The notes beneath the pieces were generated by a model. The model was not told where the DNA came from. It saw nothing but the letters and a program-made list of their open reading frames with translations, and made no database searches. The translations under genes were made by a program, and so were the position numbers. From Enterobacter chengduensis (GTDB lineage: Bacteria > Pseudomonadota > Gammaproteobacteria > Enterobacterales > Enterobacteriaceae), in NCBI RefSeq assembly GCF_001984825.2, contig NZ_CP043318.1, positions 3,720,001 to 3,784,000 of the forward strand: a stretch of DNA of 64,000 bases, read 5' to 3'. Shown here in pieces: positions 1 to 7,560 of this stretch (within the stretch, counting starts at the first letter, position 1; each line of letters opens with the position of its first letter).

Positions 1-53
1 GTTTTTTTTATGCTTTCCTTAGGAAGACTTAACCATGCAAAGGAAGAACAGGT

Positions 54-623
54 TTGACAACCTCATCACAACATTACCTGGTTATCACTGCGCTGGGTGC
101 CGACAGGCCGGGTATCGTGAACACCATCACCCGCCACGTAAGCAGCTGCGGCTGTAATATCGAAGACAGCCGTCTGGCGATGCTTGGCGAAGAGTTCACA
201 TTTATTATGTTACTTTCCGGGACATGGAACGCCATTACGTTGATTGAATCGACCCTGCCGCTGAAGGGGGCCGAACTGGATTTGCTGATCGTCATGAAGC
301 GCACCACTGCGCGTCCGCGTCCGGCGCTGCCTTCTACCGTCTGGGTACAGGTTGAAGTGCCTGACTCTCCACATCTGATTGAGCGTTTCACGGCGCTTTT
401 TGACAGTCATCAGATGAATATTGCCGAACTGGTTTCCCGAACGCAGACCAGCGATGAACAGGGTCTTCCGGTGCTGTTTATTCAAATTACCGCGCACAGC
501 CCCGCCTCACAGGATGCGTCAAATATCGAGCAAGCGTTCAAAGCCCTCTGTACAGAATTAAACGCGCAGGGCAGTATAAGCGTCGTCAATTATTCGCAGC
601 ACGAACAGGATGGAGTTGAGTAA
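54..623 (+). CDS. gcvR: Glycine cleavage system transcriptional repressor GcvR
   Basis: GcvR binds the activator GcvA and keeps the glycine cleavage operon off when glycine is scarce. The 189-residue product is close to E. coli GcvR along its whole length. It has two ACT-type regulatory domains, at about residues 7-85 and 95-170, and no DNA-binding domain, as expected for a protein that acts through GcvA. The start is TTG, as in E. coli, giving MTTSSQHYLV; a purine-rich stretch (aggaagaacagg) lies just upstream. Its stop overlaps the bcp start by one base (TAATG), so the two are probably translationally coupled. The window begins only 53 bases upstream. Confidence 0.95.
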   Translation: MTTSSQHYLVITALGADRPGIVNTITRHVSSCGCNIEDSRLAMLGEEFTFIMLLSGTWNAITLIESTLPLKGAELDLLIVMKRTTARPRPALPSTVWVQVEVPDSPHLIERFTALFDSHQMNIAELVSRTQTSDEQGLPVLFIQITAHSPASQDASNIEQAFKALCTELNAQGSISVVNYSQHEQDGVE

Positions 624-1093
624 TGAACCCACTGAAAGCCGGTGACATCGCACCGAAATTTAGCTTACCGGATCAAGACGGCGAGCAAGTAAATTTGACC
701 GACTTCCAGGGACAGCGTGTTCTGGTCTATTTCTACCCGAAAGCCATGACCCCCGGCTGCACCGTACAGGCCTGCGGCTTACGCGACAACATGGACGAGT
801 TGAAGAAAGTCGGCGTGGAAGTGCTGGGTATCAGCACGGATAAACCAGAAAAGCTGTCACGATTTGCTGAAAAAGAGCTGCTGAACTTCACGCTGCTTTC
901 TGATGAAGACCATCAGGTGTGCGAACAGTTCGGGGTCTGGGGCGAGAAGACGTTTATGGGGAAAACCTACGACGGCATTCACCGCATCAGCTTCCTGATT
1001 GACGCTGACGGTAAAGTTGAACATGTGTTTGACGACTTCAAAACCAGCAACCACCACGACGTGGTGTTGAACTGGCTGAAAGCGAACGCCTGA
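623..1093 (+). CDS. bcp: Thioredoxin-dependent thiol peroxidase (BCP/peroxiredoxin Q)
   Basis: This cytosolic peroxiredoxin reduces hydrogen peroxide and organic hydroperoxides using thioredoxin. The 156-residue protein has a thioredoxin fold. The peroxidatic cysteine Cys46 sits in TPGCT, and the resolving cysteine Cys51 lies five residues later, which is the atypical two-cysteine arrangement of the BCP subfamily. It overlaps the gcvR stop by one base and is followed directly by a rho-independent terminator, so gcvR-bcp is a two-gene unit as in E. coli. Confidence 0.95.
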   Translation: MNPLKAGDIAPKFSLPDQDGEQVNLTDFQGQRVLVYFYPKAMTPGCTVQACGLRDNMDELKKVGVEVLGISTDKPEKLSRFAEKELLNFTLLSDEDHQVCEQFGVWGEKTFMGKTYDGIHRISFLIDADGKVEHVFDDFKTSNHHDVVLNWLKANA

Positions 1094-1104
1094 TCAACAG
1101 CAAA

Positions 1105-1128
1105 AAGGCAACGTCAGTTGCCTTTTTT
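1105..1128 (+). terminator. Rho-independent terminator of gcvR-bcp
   Basis: An AAGGCAAC/GTTGCCTT stem with a short GTCA-type loop is followed by a run of T, starting about 11 bases after the bcp stop. Confidence 0.85.
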
Positions 1129-1138
1129 AATGTTTGCT

Positions 1139-1170
1139 CCCTCTCCCGTGGGAGAGGGTTGGGGTGAGGG
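1139..1170. repeat. GGGAGAGGG-type palindromic repeat (REP-like)
   Basis: A ccctctccc-gt-gggagaggg hairpin is followed by a ttggggtgaggg tail. The same element, in an inverted pair, occurs at 35158-35253 between iolG and iolD. It lies in the convergent gap between bcp and perM, a usual position for extragenic palindromes. Confidence 0.75.
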
Positions 1171-1188
1171 CATCAGCCCGCACAAAAC

Positions 1189-2253
1189 CTACTTCTCTTC
1201 CACCGCCGGCACGTCCGGCCACGCGTGGACGACGGCTTTAATCAGCGTCGCCAGCGGAATCGCAAAGAACACGCCCCAGAATCCCCACAGCCCGCCAAAA
1301 ATCACCACGGATAAGATAATCACCAGCGGATGCAGGTTTACCGCCTCGGAGAACAGCACCGGTACCAGCAGGTTACCGTCCAGCCCCTGAATAATCAGGT
1401 ACACCGCGAAGCAGCTCCAGAACTCCGTCCCCAGCCCGAACTGGAACAGCGCGACGCCAACCACCGGAATGGTCACCACAAAGGCGCCGATGTACGGAAT
1501 CAGGACCGAGAACCCCACCAGCACCGCCAGCAGCAGCGAGTAGTTCAGGCCGAAGATCAGGAAGCCAATCCAGGTCGCCACGCCGACCACAATCATCTCC
1601 AGCACCTTGCCGCGAATGTAGTTGGTGATCTGCTGGTTCATCTCTTCCCAGACCTGCCCCGCCAGCCCGCGGTTGCGCGGCAGTACACGGCGCACGGCGT
1701 TGAGCATCTGGTCTTTATCTTTCACCAGGAAGAAGACCATCAGCGGCACGAGCACAAGGTAAACCGCCAGCGTCAGCAGCCCCACCAGGGAGGCAAGAGA
1801 ATACTTCACCACCGAGTCGCCCATCGTCATGATGCGGGCGCGCATATTTTCGGCCATCGCGTCGATAATCCCGGCGTCCATCAAGGCCGGGTAACGGCGC
1901 GGCAGCGTGGCGGCGAAATCAGACAGCTTGTTCAGCATGCCGGGCATATCGCGGATCAGGTAGATCCCCTGCTGCCAGGCCACCGGCATCACCACAAAGG
2001 CCATTAACAGCAGGATGCCGACAAACAGTACCAGCACGATGCTTGCCGCCCAGCGACGAGAACAGCCGATATGTTCCAGGCGCGCCGTTGGCCACTCCAG
2101 CAGGTACGCCAGCACAATCGCCACCAGCAGGGGAGCGAGCAGGCCGCTGAAGAAGAACAGAATACCGAACCCGGCAACCAGAATAACCAACAGAGCAATG
2201 GCTTCCGGGTCGCTGAACCGGCGCCGGTACCACTGCATTAACATTTCGAGCAT
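1189..2253 (-). CDS. perM: AI-2E family transporter, putative permease PerM
   Basis: A polytopic inner-membrane protein of the PerM/AI-2E exporter family. The E. coli orthologue YfgO (PerM) has no firmly established substrate. The 354 residues include hydrophobic segments at roughly 18-52, 68-90 and 155-180, and a cluster of helices from about 210 to the C terminus, with the conserved glycine-rich stretch GFSVLIPYIGAF. The position next to bepA, divergently transcribed, matches E. coli. The length is normal and nothing is truncated. Transport of autoinducer-2 has been shown only for some relatives and is not assumed here. Confidence 0.9.
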   Translation of the reverse strand: MLEMLMQWYRRRFSDPEAIALLVILVAGFGILFFFSGLLAPLLVAIVLAYLLEWPTARLEHIGCSRRWAASIVLVLFVGILLLMAFVVMPVAWQQGIYLIRDMPGMLNKLSDFAATLPRRYPALMDAGIIDAMAENMRARIMTMGDSVVKYSLASLVGLLTLAVYLVLVPLMVFFLVKDKDQMLNAVRRVLPRNRGLAGQVWEEMNQQITNYIRGKVLEMIVVGVATWIGFLIFGLNYSLLLAVLVGFSVLIPYIGAFVVTIPVVGVALFQFGLGTEFWSCFAVYLIIQGLDGNLLVPVLFSEAVNLHPLVIILSVVIFGGLWGFWGVFFAIPLATLIKAVVHAWPDVPAVEEK

Positions 2254-2474
2254 ACAACCCTTCCCTGAATCGAATGGCGGGAGTGAGACGGTGAATTGTA
2301 TCTAACTGTCACAAAAAAGACTTTCGCTTTTTGTATCGCTGTCACAATCCGCAAAAGCCTGATGAATGGGATTTTCTTCATGCTGCAACACGGCTACACT
2401 CGCAGGGCAGCAGAGATGAACGATACGCCGGTTCATCGGTCAAATTAGCACATCCAACATACAGGACAGTGGTT

Positions 2475-3938
2475 ATGTTCAGGCAATTGAGAAAAACACT
2501 GGTTGCAACACTGATTGCCGCGGTGACGGTCGGTCAGGTGTTGCCCGCTTTTGCTGACTCGTCCGATACATTGCCGGACATGGGCACCACGGCAGGAAGC
2601 ACGCTCTCTATTGGGCAAGAGATGCAAATGGGGGATTACTATGTTCGCCAGCTGCGCGGCAGCGCCCCGCTGATCAACGACCCTTTGCTGGTACAGTACA
2701 TAAACGGGCTGGGGATGCGCCTGGTGGCACACGCCAACTCGGTAAAAACGCCCTTCCATTTCTATTTAATCAATAATGACGAAATCAACGCCTTCGCCTT
2801 CTTTGGCGGTAACGTGGTGCTGCATTCGGCGTTATTCCGTTATTCAGACAACGAAAGCCAGCTGGCCTCGGTGATGGCGCACGAAATTTCGCACGTCACG
2901 CAGCGCCACCTGGCGCGCGCCATGGAAGACCAGAAGCGTAACGCTCCCCTCACCTGGGTGGGCGCGCTGGGCTCTATTCTGCTGGCCATGGCCAGCCCGC
3001 AGGCCGGAATGGCGGCCCTGACCGGGACGCTGGCAGGAACGCGCCAGGGGATGATCAGCTTCACCCAGCAAAACGAACAGGAAGCGGACCGCATCGGGAT
3101 CCAGGTGCTGCAGCGTTCGGGCTTTGACCCGCAGGCCATGCCGAGCTTCCTGGAAAAACTGCTCGATCAGGCGCGTTACTCTTCCCGTCCGCCGGAAATT
3201 CTGTTGACCCACCCGCTGCCGGAAAGCCGCCTGTCGGACGCGCGTAACCGTGCCAACCAGATGCGCCCTGTCGTCGTCCAGTCGTCGCAGGATTTCTACA
3301 TGGCGAAGGTGAGAACGCTCGGCATGTACAATTCCGGGCGTAACCAGCTCACCAGCGACCTGCTGGATACCCTGGCGAAAGGCAACGTGCGTGAGAAAAA
3401 CGCCGCGCAGTATGGCCAGGCGCTCCAGGCGATGGAGGCCAGCAAATACGATGAGGCGCGTAAAGCGCTGCAACCGCTTCTGGCTGCGGACCCGAACAAC
3501 CCGTGGTACCTCGATCTGTCGACGGATATCGATCTGGGACAGAAGAAAACGGCCGATGCGATTAACCGTCTGAAAGGGGCGAAAGACGTCCGTACCAACC
3601 CGGTGCTGCAGCTTAACCTGGCGAACGCTTACTTACAGGGCGGCCAGCCTGGCGAAGCGGCGACCATTCTGAACCGCTACACCTTTAATAATAAAGACGA
3701 CCAAAACGGCTGGGATCTGCTCGCTCAGGCGGAAGCCCAGCTTGGCAACCGCGATCAGGAGCTGGCGGCGCGTGCCGAAGGTTTTGCCCTCGTAGGCCGC
3801 CTCGATCAGGCGATTTCCATGTTGAGCAGTGCCAGCTCGCAGGTCAAGCTCGGCAGCCTCCAGCAGGCCCGTTACGACGCGCGTATCGATCAGCTGCGTG
3901 GCCTGCAGCAGCGCTTTAAGCCGTACGAGAAGATGTAA
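2475..3938 (+). CDS. bepA: Beta-barrel assembly-enhancing protease BepA
   Basis: A periplasmic M48 zinc metalloprotease with chaperone-like activity that helps mature LptD and degrades misassembled outer-membrane proteins. The start at 2475 gives a 487-residue protein, the E. coli length, with a signal peptide cleaved after Ala27 (VLPAFA). An in-frame ATG lies further upstream at 2331, but the extra residues before the signal peptide look like untranslated leader. Zinc ligands are in HEISH at residues 136-140 and in the later EQEADRIG. The C-terminal half is TPR-like. yfgD follows after 18 bases and is probably co-transcribed. Confidence 0.95.
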   Translation: MFRQLRKTLVATLIAAVTVGQVLPAFADSSDTLPDMGTTAGSTLSIGQEMQMGDYYVRQLRGSAPLINDPLLVQYINGLGMRLVAHANSVKTPFHFYLINNDEINAFAFFGGNVVLHSALFRYSDNESQLASVMAHEISHVTQRHLARAMEDQKRNAPLTWVGALGSILLAMASPQAGMAALTGTLAGTRQGMISFTQQNEQEADRIGIQVLQRSGFDPQAMPSFLEKLLDQARYSSRPPEILLTHPLPESRLSDARNRANQMRPVVVQSSQDFYMAKVRTLGMYNSGRNQLTSDLLDTLAKGNVREKNAAQYGQALQAMEASKYDEARKALQPLLAADPNNPWYLDLSTDIDLGQKKTADAINRLKGAKDVRTNPVLQLNLANAYLQGGQPGEAATILNRYTFNNKDDQNGWDLLAQAEAQLGNRDQELAARAEGFALVGRLDQAISMLSSASSQVKLGSLQQARYDARIDQLRGLQQRFKPYEKM

Positions 3939-3956
3939 TAAAGGAGAATTCACGTC

Positions 3957-4313
3957 ATGACCGACGCCGTAAAAATCTATCACAACCCGCGCTGTTCAAA
4001 GAGCCGCGACACGCTCAGCCTGCTGAAGTCGAACGGCGTTGAGCCGGAGGTGGTGCTGTATCTCGATACGCCACCGGACGCAGAGACCCTTCGCCAGCTG
4101 CTGCATATGCTGGGAATGGGCAGTGCAAGAGAGCTGATGCGCCAGAAAGAAGATCTGTATAAGTCGCTTAACCTGAATGACAGCCGCCTGACCGAGGCGG
4201 AACTGCTCCAGGCGATGGTTGAAAATCCAAAGCTGATTGAGCGACCGATTGTGGTGGCAAACGGTCGGGCGCGCATTGGACGCCCGCCGGAAGACGTGCT
4301 CGAGATCCTCTAA
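3957..4313 (+). CDS. yfgD: ArsC-family reductase-like protein YfgD
   Basis: A 118-residue member of the arsenate reductase (ArsC) thioredoxin-fold family, orthologous to E. coli YfgD. The redox cysteine is Cys13 in NPRCSKSR, and the C-terminal motif RPIVVANGRARIGRPPE carries the family arginines. It is preceded by a strong ribosome binding site (aaggaga). No ars regulator or efflux gene is nearby, so a role in arsenate resistance is not implied by context. Its stop codon overlaps the stop of the convergent gene on the other strand by four bases. Confidence 0.9.
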   Translation: MTDAVKIYHNPRCSKSRDTLSLLKSNGVEPEVVLYLDTPPDAETLRQLLHMLGMGSARELMRQKEDLYKSLNLNDSRLTEAELLQAMVENPKLIERPIVVANGRARIGRPPEDVLEIL

Positions 4314-5134
4314 TCCCTGTGCCGCAGCGCTTCCAGAAAGGCCTGCGGCGTGCTCTCTCCCAACTTTTTCTGCGCTTTTCCCTGATTGTAAAATTCACAC
4401 AGCTGGATCAACAGCTCGCCTGCCGGTTTACTGTTCAGACGTGGGATGATTTCACCCAGCGGCAGAGTAACCTGCACGGCGCAGTATGGCTGCGGATGCA
4501 CCTTCACGGTGACAGGACGCTCCTCAGGCTTTACCTCTAGCCCAAAAGTCTCAACAGATTGAATATCAGCAGGACAGGCTTCAATCGCCTCGCGCACCCA
4601 GCGGGCGAGCAGCTGCGGTGAAAGGCCCGCATACAGCCGGGCGTAGCACCAGCCGCTCACGGGTTCACGCGCCCAGAGCAGATGCTGCTCCCCACCGTCG
4701 TCCATATGCAGCGACAGAGGCTGATGATGCAGCAGAAGTGTTTGCGGCACGATGCCTGCCTTCAGCGCCTTTTTACCCTGCAACGTCGCGCCCTTGTGCT
4801 TTACCGAAGCCGGCTTGAGATAGCGGTTCAGGGTCGCGCGGGAGACGGCGATCCCGAGTCCGTCATTGACCATCTGCAGCAGTTCGTCCAGCGGTGCGCC
4901 TGTGGCATCCCGCAGGGCATTGACCAGCACAACCTGCTCCTGTCTCAACGCTTTGTGTATCACTTTTGGCGTCGTGTGGTTATCTGAAACCTGCTCGCGG
5001 TTGCGCCAGCGCCTGACCGTAGTGACCGAAATACCCAGCTCAACCGCCAGCTCTCTGTCGCTTTTATCTGACTGCTGAAGATAGCGACGGATGCGCGGCG
5101 TCGTGGTGGCATTTGCATGCAGTTTAATTTCCAT
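4310..5134 (-). CDS. Helix-turn-helix protein resembling a catalytically dead IS481-family transposase
   Basis: 274 residues. The first 110 resemble the N-terminal region of IS481-type transposases: a KLHANATTTPRIRRYLQ opening, a helix-turn-helix at about 28-45 (ELAVELGISVTTVRRW), and SRATLNRYL near 98-106. A retroviral-integrase-like region follows from about 140, with LHMDDGG at 142-148 where such enzymes carry the first Asp. Where they have a T-D-N-G motif, this protein reads ETFG (195-198). The usual NGMVERFNRR segment is replaced by LPLGEIIPRLNS, while the C-terminal YN...LG.STPQAFL tail is kept. No terminal inverted repeats flank it. It sits divergent from the PTS operon, so I infer a domesticated DNA-binding protein, possibly that operon's regulator. 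The family assignment rests on remembered family features only. Confidence 0.7.
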   Translation of the reverse strand: MEIKLHANATTTPRIRRYLQQSDKSDRELAVELGISVTTVRRWRNREQVSDNHTTPKVIHKALRQEQVVLVNALRDATGAPLDELLQMVNDGLGIAVSRATLNRYLKPASVKHKGATLQGKKALKAGIVPQTLLLHHQPLSLHMDDGGEQHLLWAREPVSGWCYARLYAGLSPQLLARWVREAIEACPADIQSVETFGLEVKPEERPVTVKVHPQPYCAVQVTLPLGEIIPRLNSKPAGELLIQLCEFYNQGKAQKKLGESTPQAFLEALRHRD

Positions 5135-5188
5135 CGCAGGATCCTCAGAACCAATCTTATGAGATTTATACTACATCAGCGATTGCTT

Positions 5189-5204
5189 TGTGACCGATTT
5201 CACC
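5189..5204. promoter_or_regulatory. Putative CRP binding site ahead of the PTS operon
   Basis: TGTGACCGATTTCACC matches the consensus TGTGA-N6-TCACA at nine of ten conserved positions. It lies about 80 bases upstream of the EIIC start, inside the 146-base divergent gap. Catabolite control of a PTS operon would be expected. Confidence 0.55.
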
Positions 5205-5280
5205 TTTCGCTCGCCACGCTTCACTGATAATCCCCAGACATAACACAAACAACACCCCTCAATCTTGTACGGAGTTCACA

Positions 5281-6600
5281 ATGAACAATGTTCTGGGATT
5301 TCTTGAAGCAAAACTGATGCCGCTGGCGGCCAAAACGGCCCAGCAGCGTCATCTCGGGGCCATTCGCGGCGCCTACGTATCCTTCATGCCGTTCATCATC
5401 GTCGGCTCTATTCTGCTGGTGATTTCGTCATTCCCGAATCAGGCCTATCAGCAATTTATGTCTCAGGCCTTTGGTGAGAGCTGGAGCGCCATTATTGAAA
5501 TTCCGTTCAACGCGGTGTTCTCCACCATGTCGCTGTTCATCAGTTTCCTGGTCGCCTTCCGCCTGGCGGAACATTATGGTGAAGATCGCATCTCCTGCGG
5601 CATTCTGGCGCTGGTCGCCTTTCTCATCCTGACGCCCTTTATCAAAGTGGCGGAAAACGGCGGCATTACCGTCATTCCGGTGGAGTGGATTGGCAGCAAG
5701 GGGCTGTTCGTGGCGATGATCGGTTCCCTGCTTTGGACCGAGCTGTTCTGCTGGCTCAAGCGCAAAAATCTGGTCATTAAAATGCCGGACGGCGTGCCGC
5801 CTGCGGTTCAGGAGTCGTTCGCCGCGCTGATCCCGGCGCTGGTGGTGATGATTGTGGTGCTGGGTATCCGCATCGTGTTTGAAAACACCCACTACAGTAC
5901 CATCCATCAGTTTATTTACGAGGTGGTCGCCACGCCGGTACGCCACTATGGCACCTCTTATTTCGGCGCGCTGATGACCGTATTCAGCATCACCATTCTG
6001 TGGTCAGTGGGCATTAACTCCGGCTCGATGATCAACGGCATCATTCGTCCGCTGTGGATGGAGAACCAGACCGACAACATCGCCGCCATTCAGGCAGGCA
6101 CGACGCCGCCGCACATTATCACCGAGCAGTTTTTTGACATGATCTGGATGGGCGGCGCGGGCGCCACGCTGTCGCTGGTGATTGCGATGCTGATTTTCGC
6201 CCGCAGCAAAAACATGCGCGAAGTGGCGCGCCTCGGCGCGGGGGCATCGGTCTTTAACATCAACGAACCGATCCTGTTTGGCCTGCCGGTGATCATGAAC
6301 CCCATCATGCTTATTCCGTTCAACCTGGTGCCGCTGGTGCTGGTTACCGTGCAGTATGCGGCGATGAAAATTGGCGCGGTCGCCGTCACCACCGGGGTAT
6401 TTATCCCCTGGACGCTGCCGCCGGTCATCAGCGGCTTTATCGTTACCGGGCACCTGAGCGGCAGCGTGATGCAGCTTATCAACCTGCTGATTGGCGCCAT
6501 GCTGTATCTGCCTTTTATGCGTATCGTGGACAAACAGTACCGCGCGGCGGAAATGTCCATCGTTACGCAAACCGATACCACCCTTGCAAAACAGGAGTAA
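5281..6600 (+). CDS. PTS sugar transporter subunit IIC, lactose/cellobiose family
   Basis: A 439-residue polytopic membrane permease with the hallmarks of the lactose/N,N'-diacetylchitobiose/cellobiose EIIC family: an N-terminal GAIRGAYVSFMPFIIVGS segment, a central GINSGSMINGIIRP region, and the conserved NEPILFGLPVIMNP motif of the substrate site. It is a bare IIC domain with no IIA or IIB fused or adjacent, so phosphotransfer must be supplied from elsewhere. The start at 5281 follows acggagttcaca. The glycosylasparaginase-like gene begins 3 bases after its stop, so they form one operon. The neighbours hint at an N-glycosyl-asparagine or amino-sugar substrate; the sequence alone does not decide this. 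Confidence 0.88.
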   Translation: MNNVLGFLEAKLMPLAAKTAQQRHLGAIRGAYVSFMPFIIVGSILLVISSFPNQAYQQFMSQAFGESWSAIIEIPFNAVFSTMSLFISFLVAFRLAEHYGEDRISCGILALVAFLILTPFIKVAENGGITVIPVEWIGSKGLFVAMIGSLLWTELFCWLKRKNLVIKMPDGVPPAVQESFAALIPALVVMIVVLGIRIVFENTHYSTIHQFIYEVVATPVRHYGTSYFGALMTVFSITILWSVGINSGSMINGIIRPLWMENQTDNIAAIQAGTTPPHIITEQFFDMIWMGGAGATLSLVIAMLIFARSKNMREVARLGAGASVFNINEPILFGLPVIMNPIMLIPFNLVPLVLVTVQYAAMKIGAVAVTTGVFIPWTLPPVISGFIVTGHLSGSVMQLINLLIGAMLYLPFMRIVDKQYRAAEMSIVTQTDTTLAKQE

Positions 6601-6603
6601 AGC

Positions 6604-7560
6604 ATGTGGGGAATTATCGCCACCTGGCGAATGGCGCTTGAGGGCGTCACGGAGTCGGCCTCCGCGCTGGCAGCGGGAAATCCGGTCTCTACGGCGGTGG
6701 TGGATGCCGTCGCCGCCGTCGAAGACTTTCCGTTTTATAAATCCGTCGGCTACGGCGGGCTGCCCACCGAAAACGGCGATGTCGAGCTGGACGCGGCGTA
6801 CATGGACGGCGACACGCTGGCGTTTGGCGCGGTAGGGAATCTGGTGGACATCGCCAACCCGGTGCGCGTGGCGCACGCGCTGAGCCGCCAGCGCTACAAC
6901 AGCCTGCTGGTCGGCCAGGGCGCGCGGGAATGGGCGCTGAGCCAGGGCTTTGCCGACAAAACCATGCTCACGGAGCGCGCCGTGCAGCACTACCGCAAGC
7001 GCTGCCGCGAGACGCTGGATAAAGGCTTAAGCCCCTACGACGGGCACGACACCGTCGGCATTATCGGGCTCGATAAGCAGGGGTCAATGAGCGTCGCCAC
7101 CTCCACCAGCGGCCTGTTTATGAAAAAACGCGGCCGCATTGGGGATTCCCCCATTATCGGCTCCGGCTTTTACTGCGACAGCGAAACCGGTGCCGCCACC
7201 GCCACGGGCGTCGGTGAAGATTTAATGAAAGGCTGCACCAGCTATGAAATCGTCCGCCGGATGGCGCAAGGCATGACGCCGCAGCAGGCCGCGGATTCGG
7301 TGGTGTTTGAACTGGAAGACAAGCTGATGTCGCGCTTCGGTCGCGCGGGCGATCTCTCCGTGGTGTGCATGAACAACAGGGGCGAATTTGGCGCCGCCAC
7401 CAACATCAAAACCTTCTCGTTTGTGGTGGCGACGGCCCGCCAGCCCCTCACCGTTTATCGTACCGAGCGTCTGCGGGAGAAAACGCATTATCACGCGGTA
7501 GACGATGAGTGGATGCAGGCCTATGCCGCGCGGATCCGCGCGCCGATTGAGGAGTCATGA
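6604..7560 (+). CDS. Glycosylasparaginase-type Ntn hydrolase (asparaginase 2 family)
   Basis: A 318-residue member of the T2 family (glycosylasparaginase, isoaspartyl peptidase, plant-type asparaginase). The precursor self-cleaves to expose a catalytic threonine, here Thr150 in HDTVG, and the downstream GRIGDSP (about 177-183) and TGVGED motifs complete the active site. The spacing HDTVGIIG...TSTSG...GRIGDSP is closest to N4-(beta-N-acetylglucosaminyl)-L-asparaginase, which splits GlcNAc from Asn. An isoaspartyl-peptide specificity is the alternative. There is no signal peptide, so it should act in the cytosol on the product of the EIIC. Its ATGA end overlaps the aminopeptidase start by four bases. 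Confidence 0.85.
   Translation: MWGIIATWRMALEGVTESASALAAGNPVSTAVVDAVAAVEDFPFYKSVGYGGLPTENGDVELDAAYMDGDTLAFGAVGNLVDIANPVRVAHALSRQRYNSLLVGQGAREWALSQGFADKTMLTERAVQHYRKRCRETLDKGLSPYDGHDTVGIIGLDKQGSMSVATSTSGLFMKKRGRIGDSPIIGSGFYCDSETGAATATGVGEDLMKGCTSYEIVRRMAQGMTPQQAADSVVFELEDKLMSRFGRAGDLSVVCMNNRGEFGAATNIKTFSFVVATARQPLTVYRTERLREKTHYHAVDDEWMQAYAARIRAPIEES

Noticed and set aside
1..53. A gene fragment at the left edge
   Set aside because: Only a short upstream region of gcvR is present; no coding evidence.
2331..2474. In-frame extension of bepA to an upstream ATG
   Set aside because: It would place about 48 residues before a perfect signal peptide; the start at 2475 matches the E. coli length.
4310..5134. 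Intact insertion sequence at the transposase-like gene
   Set aside because: I found no terminal inverted repeats or target duplication flanking it, and catalytic residues appear lost.
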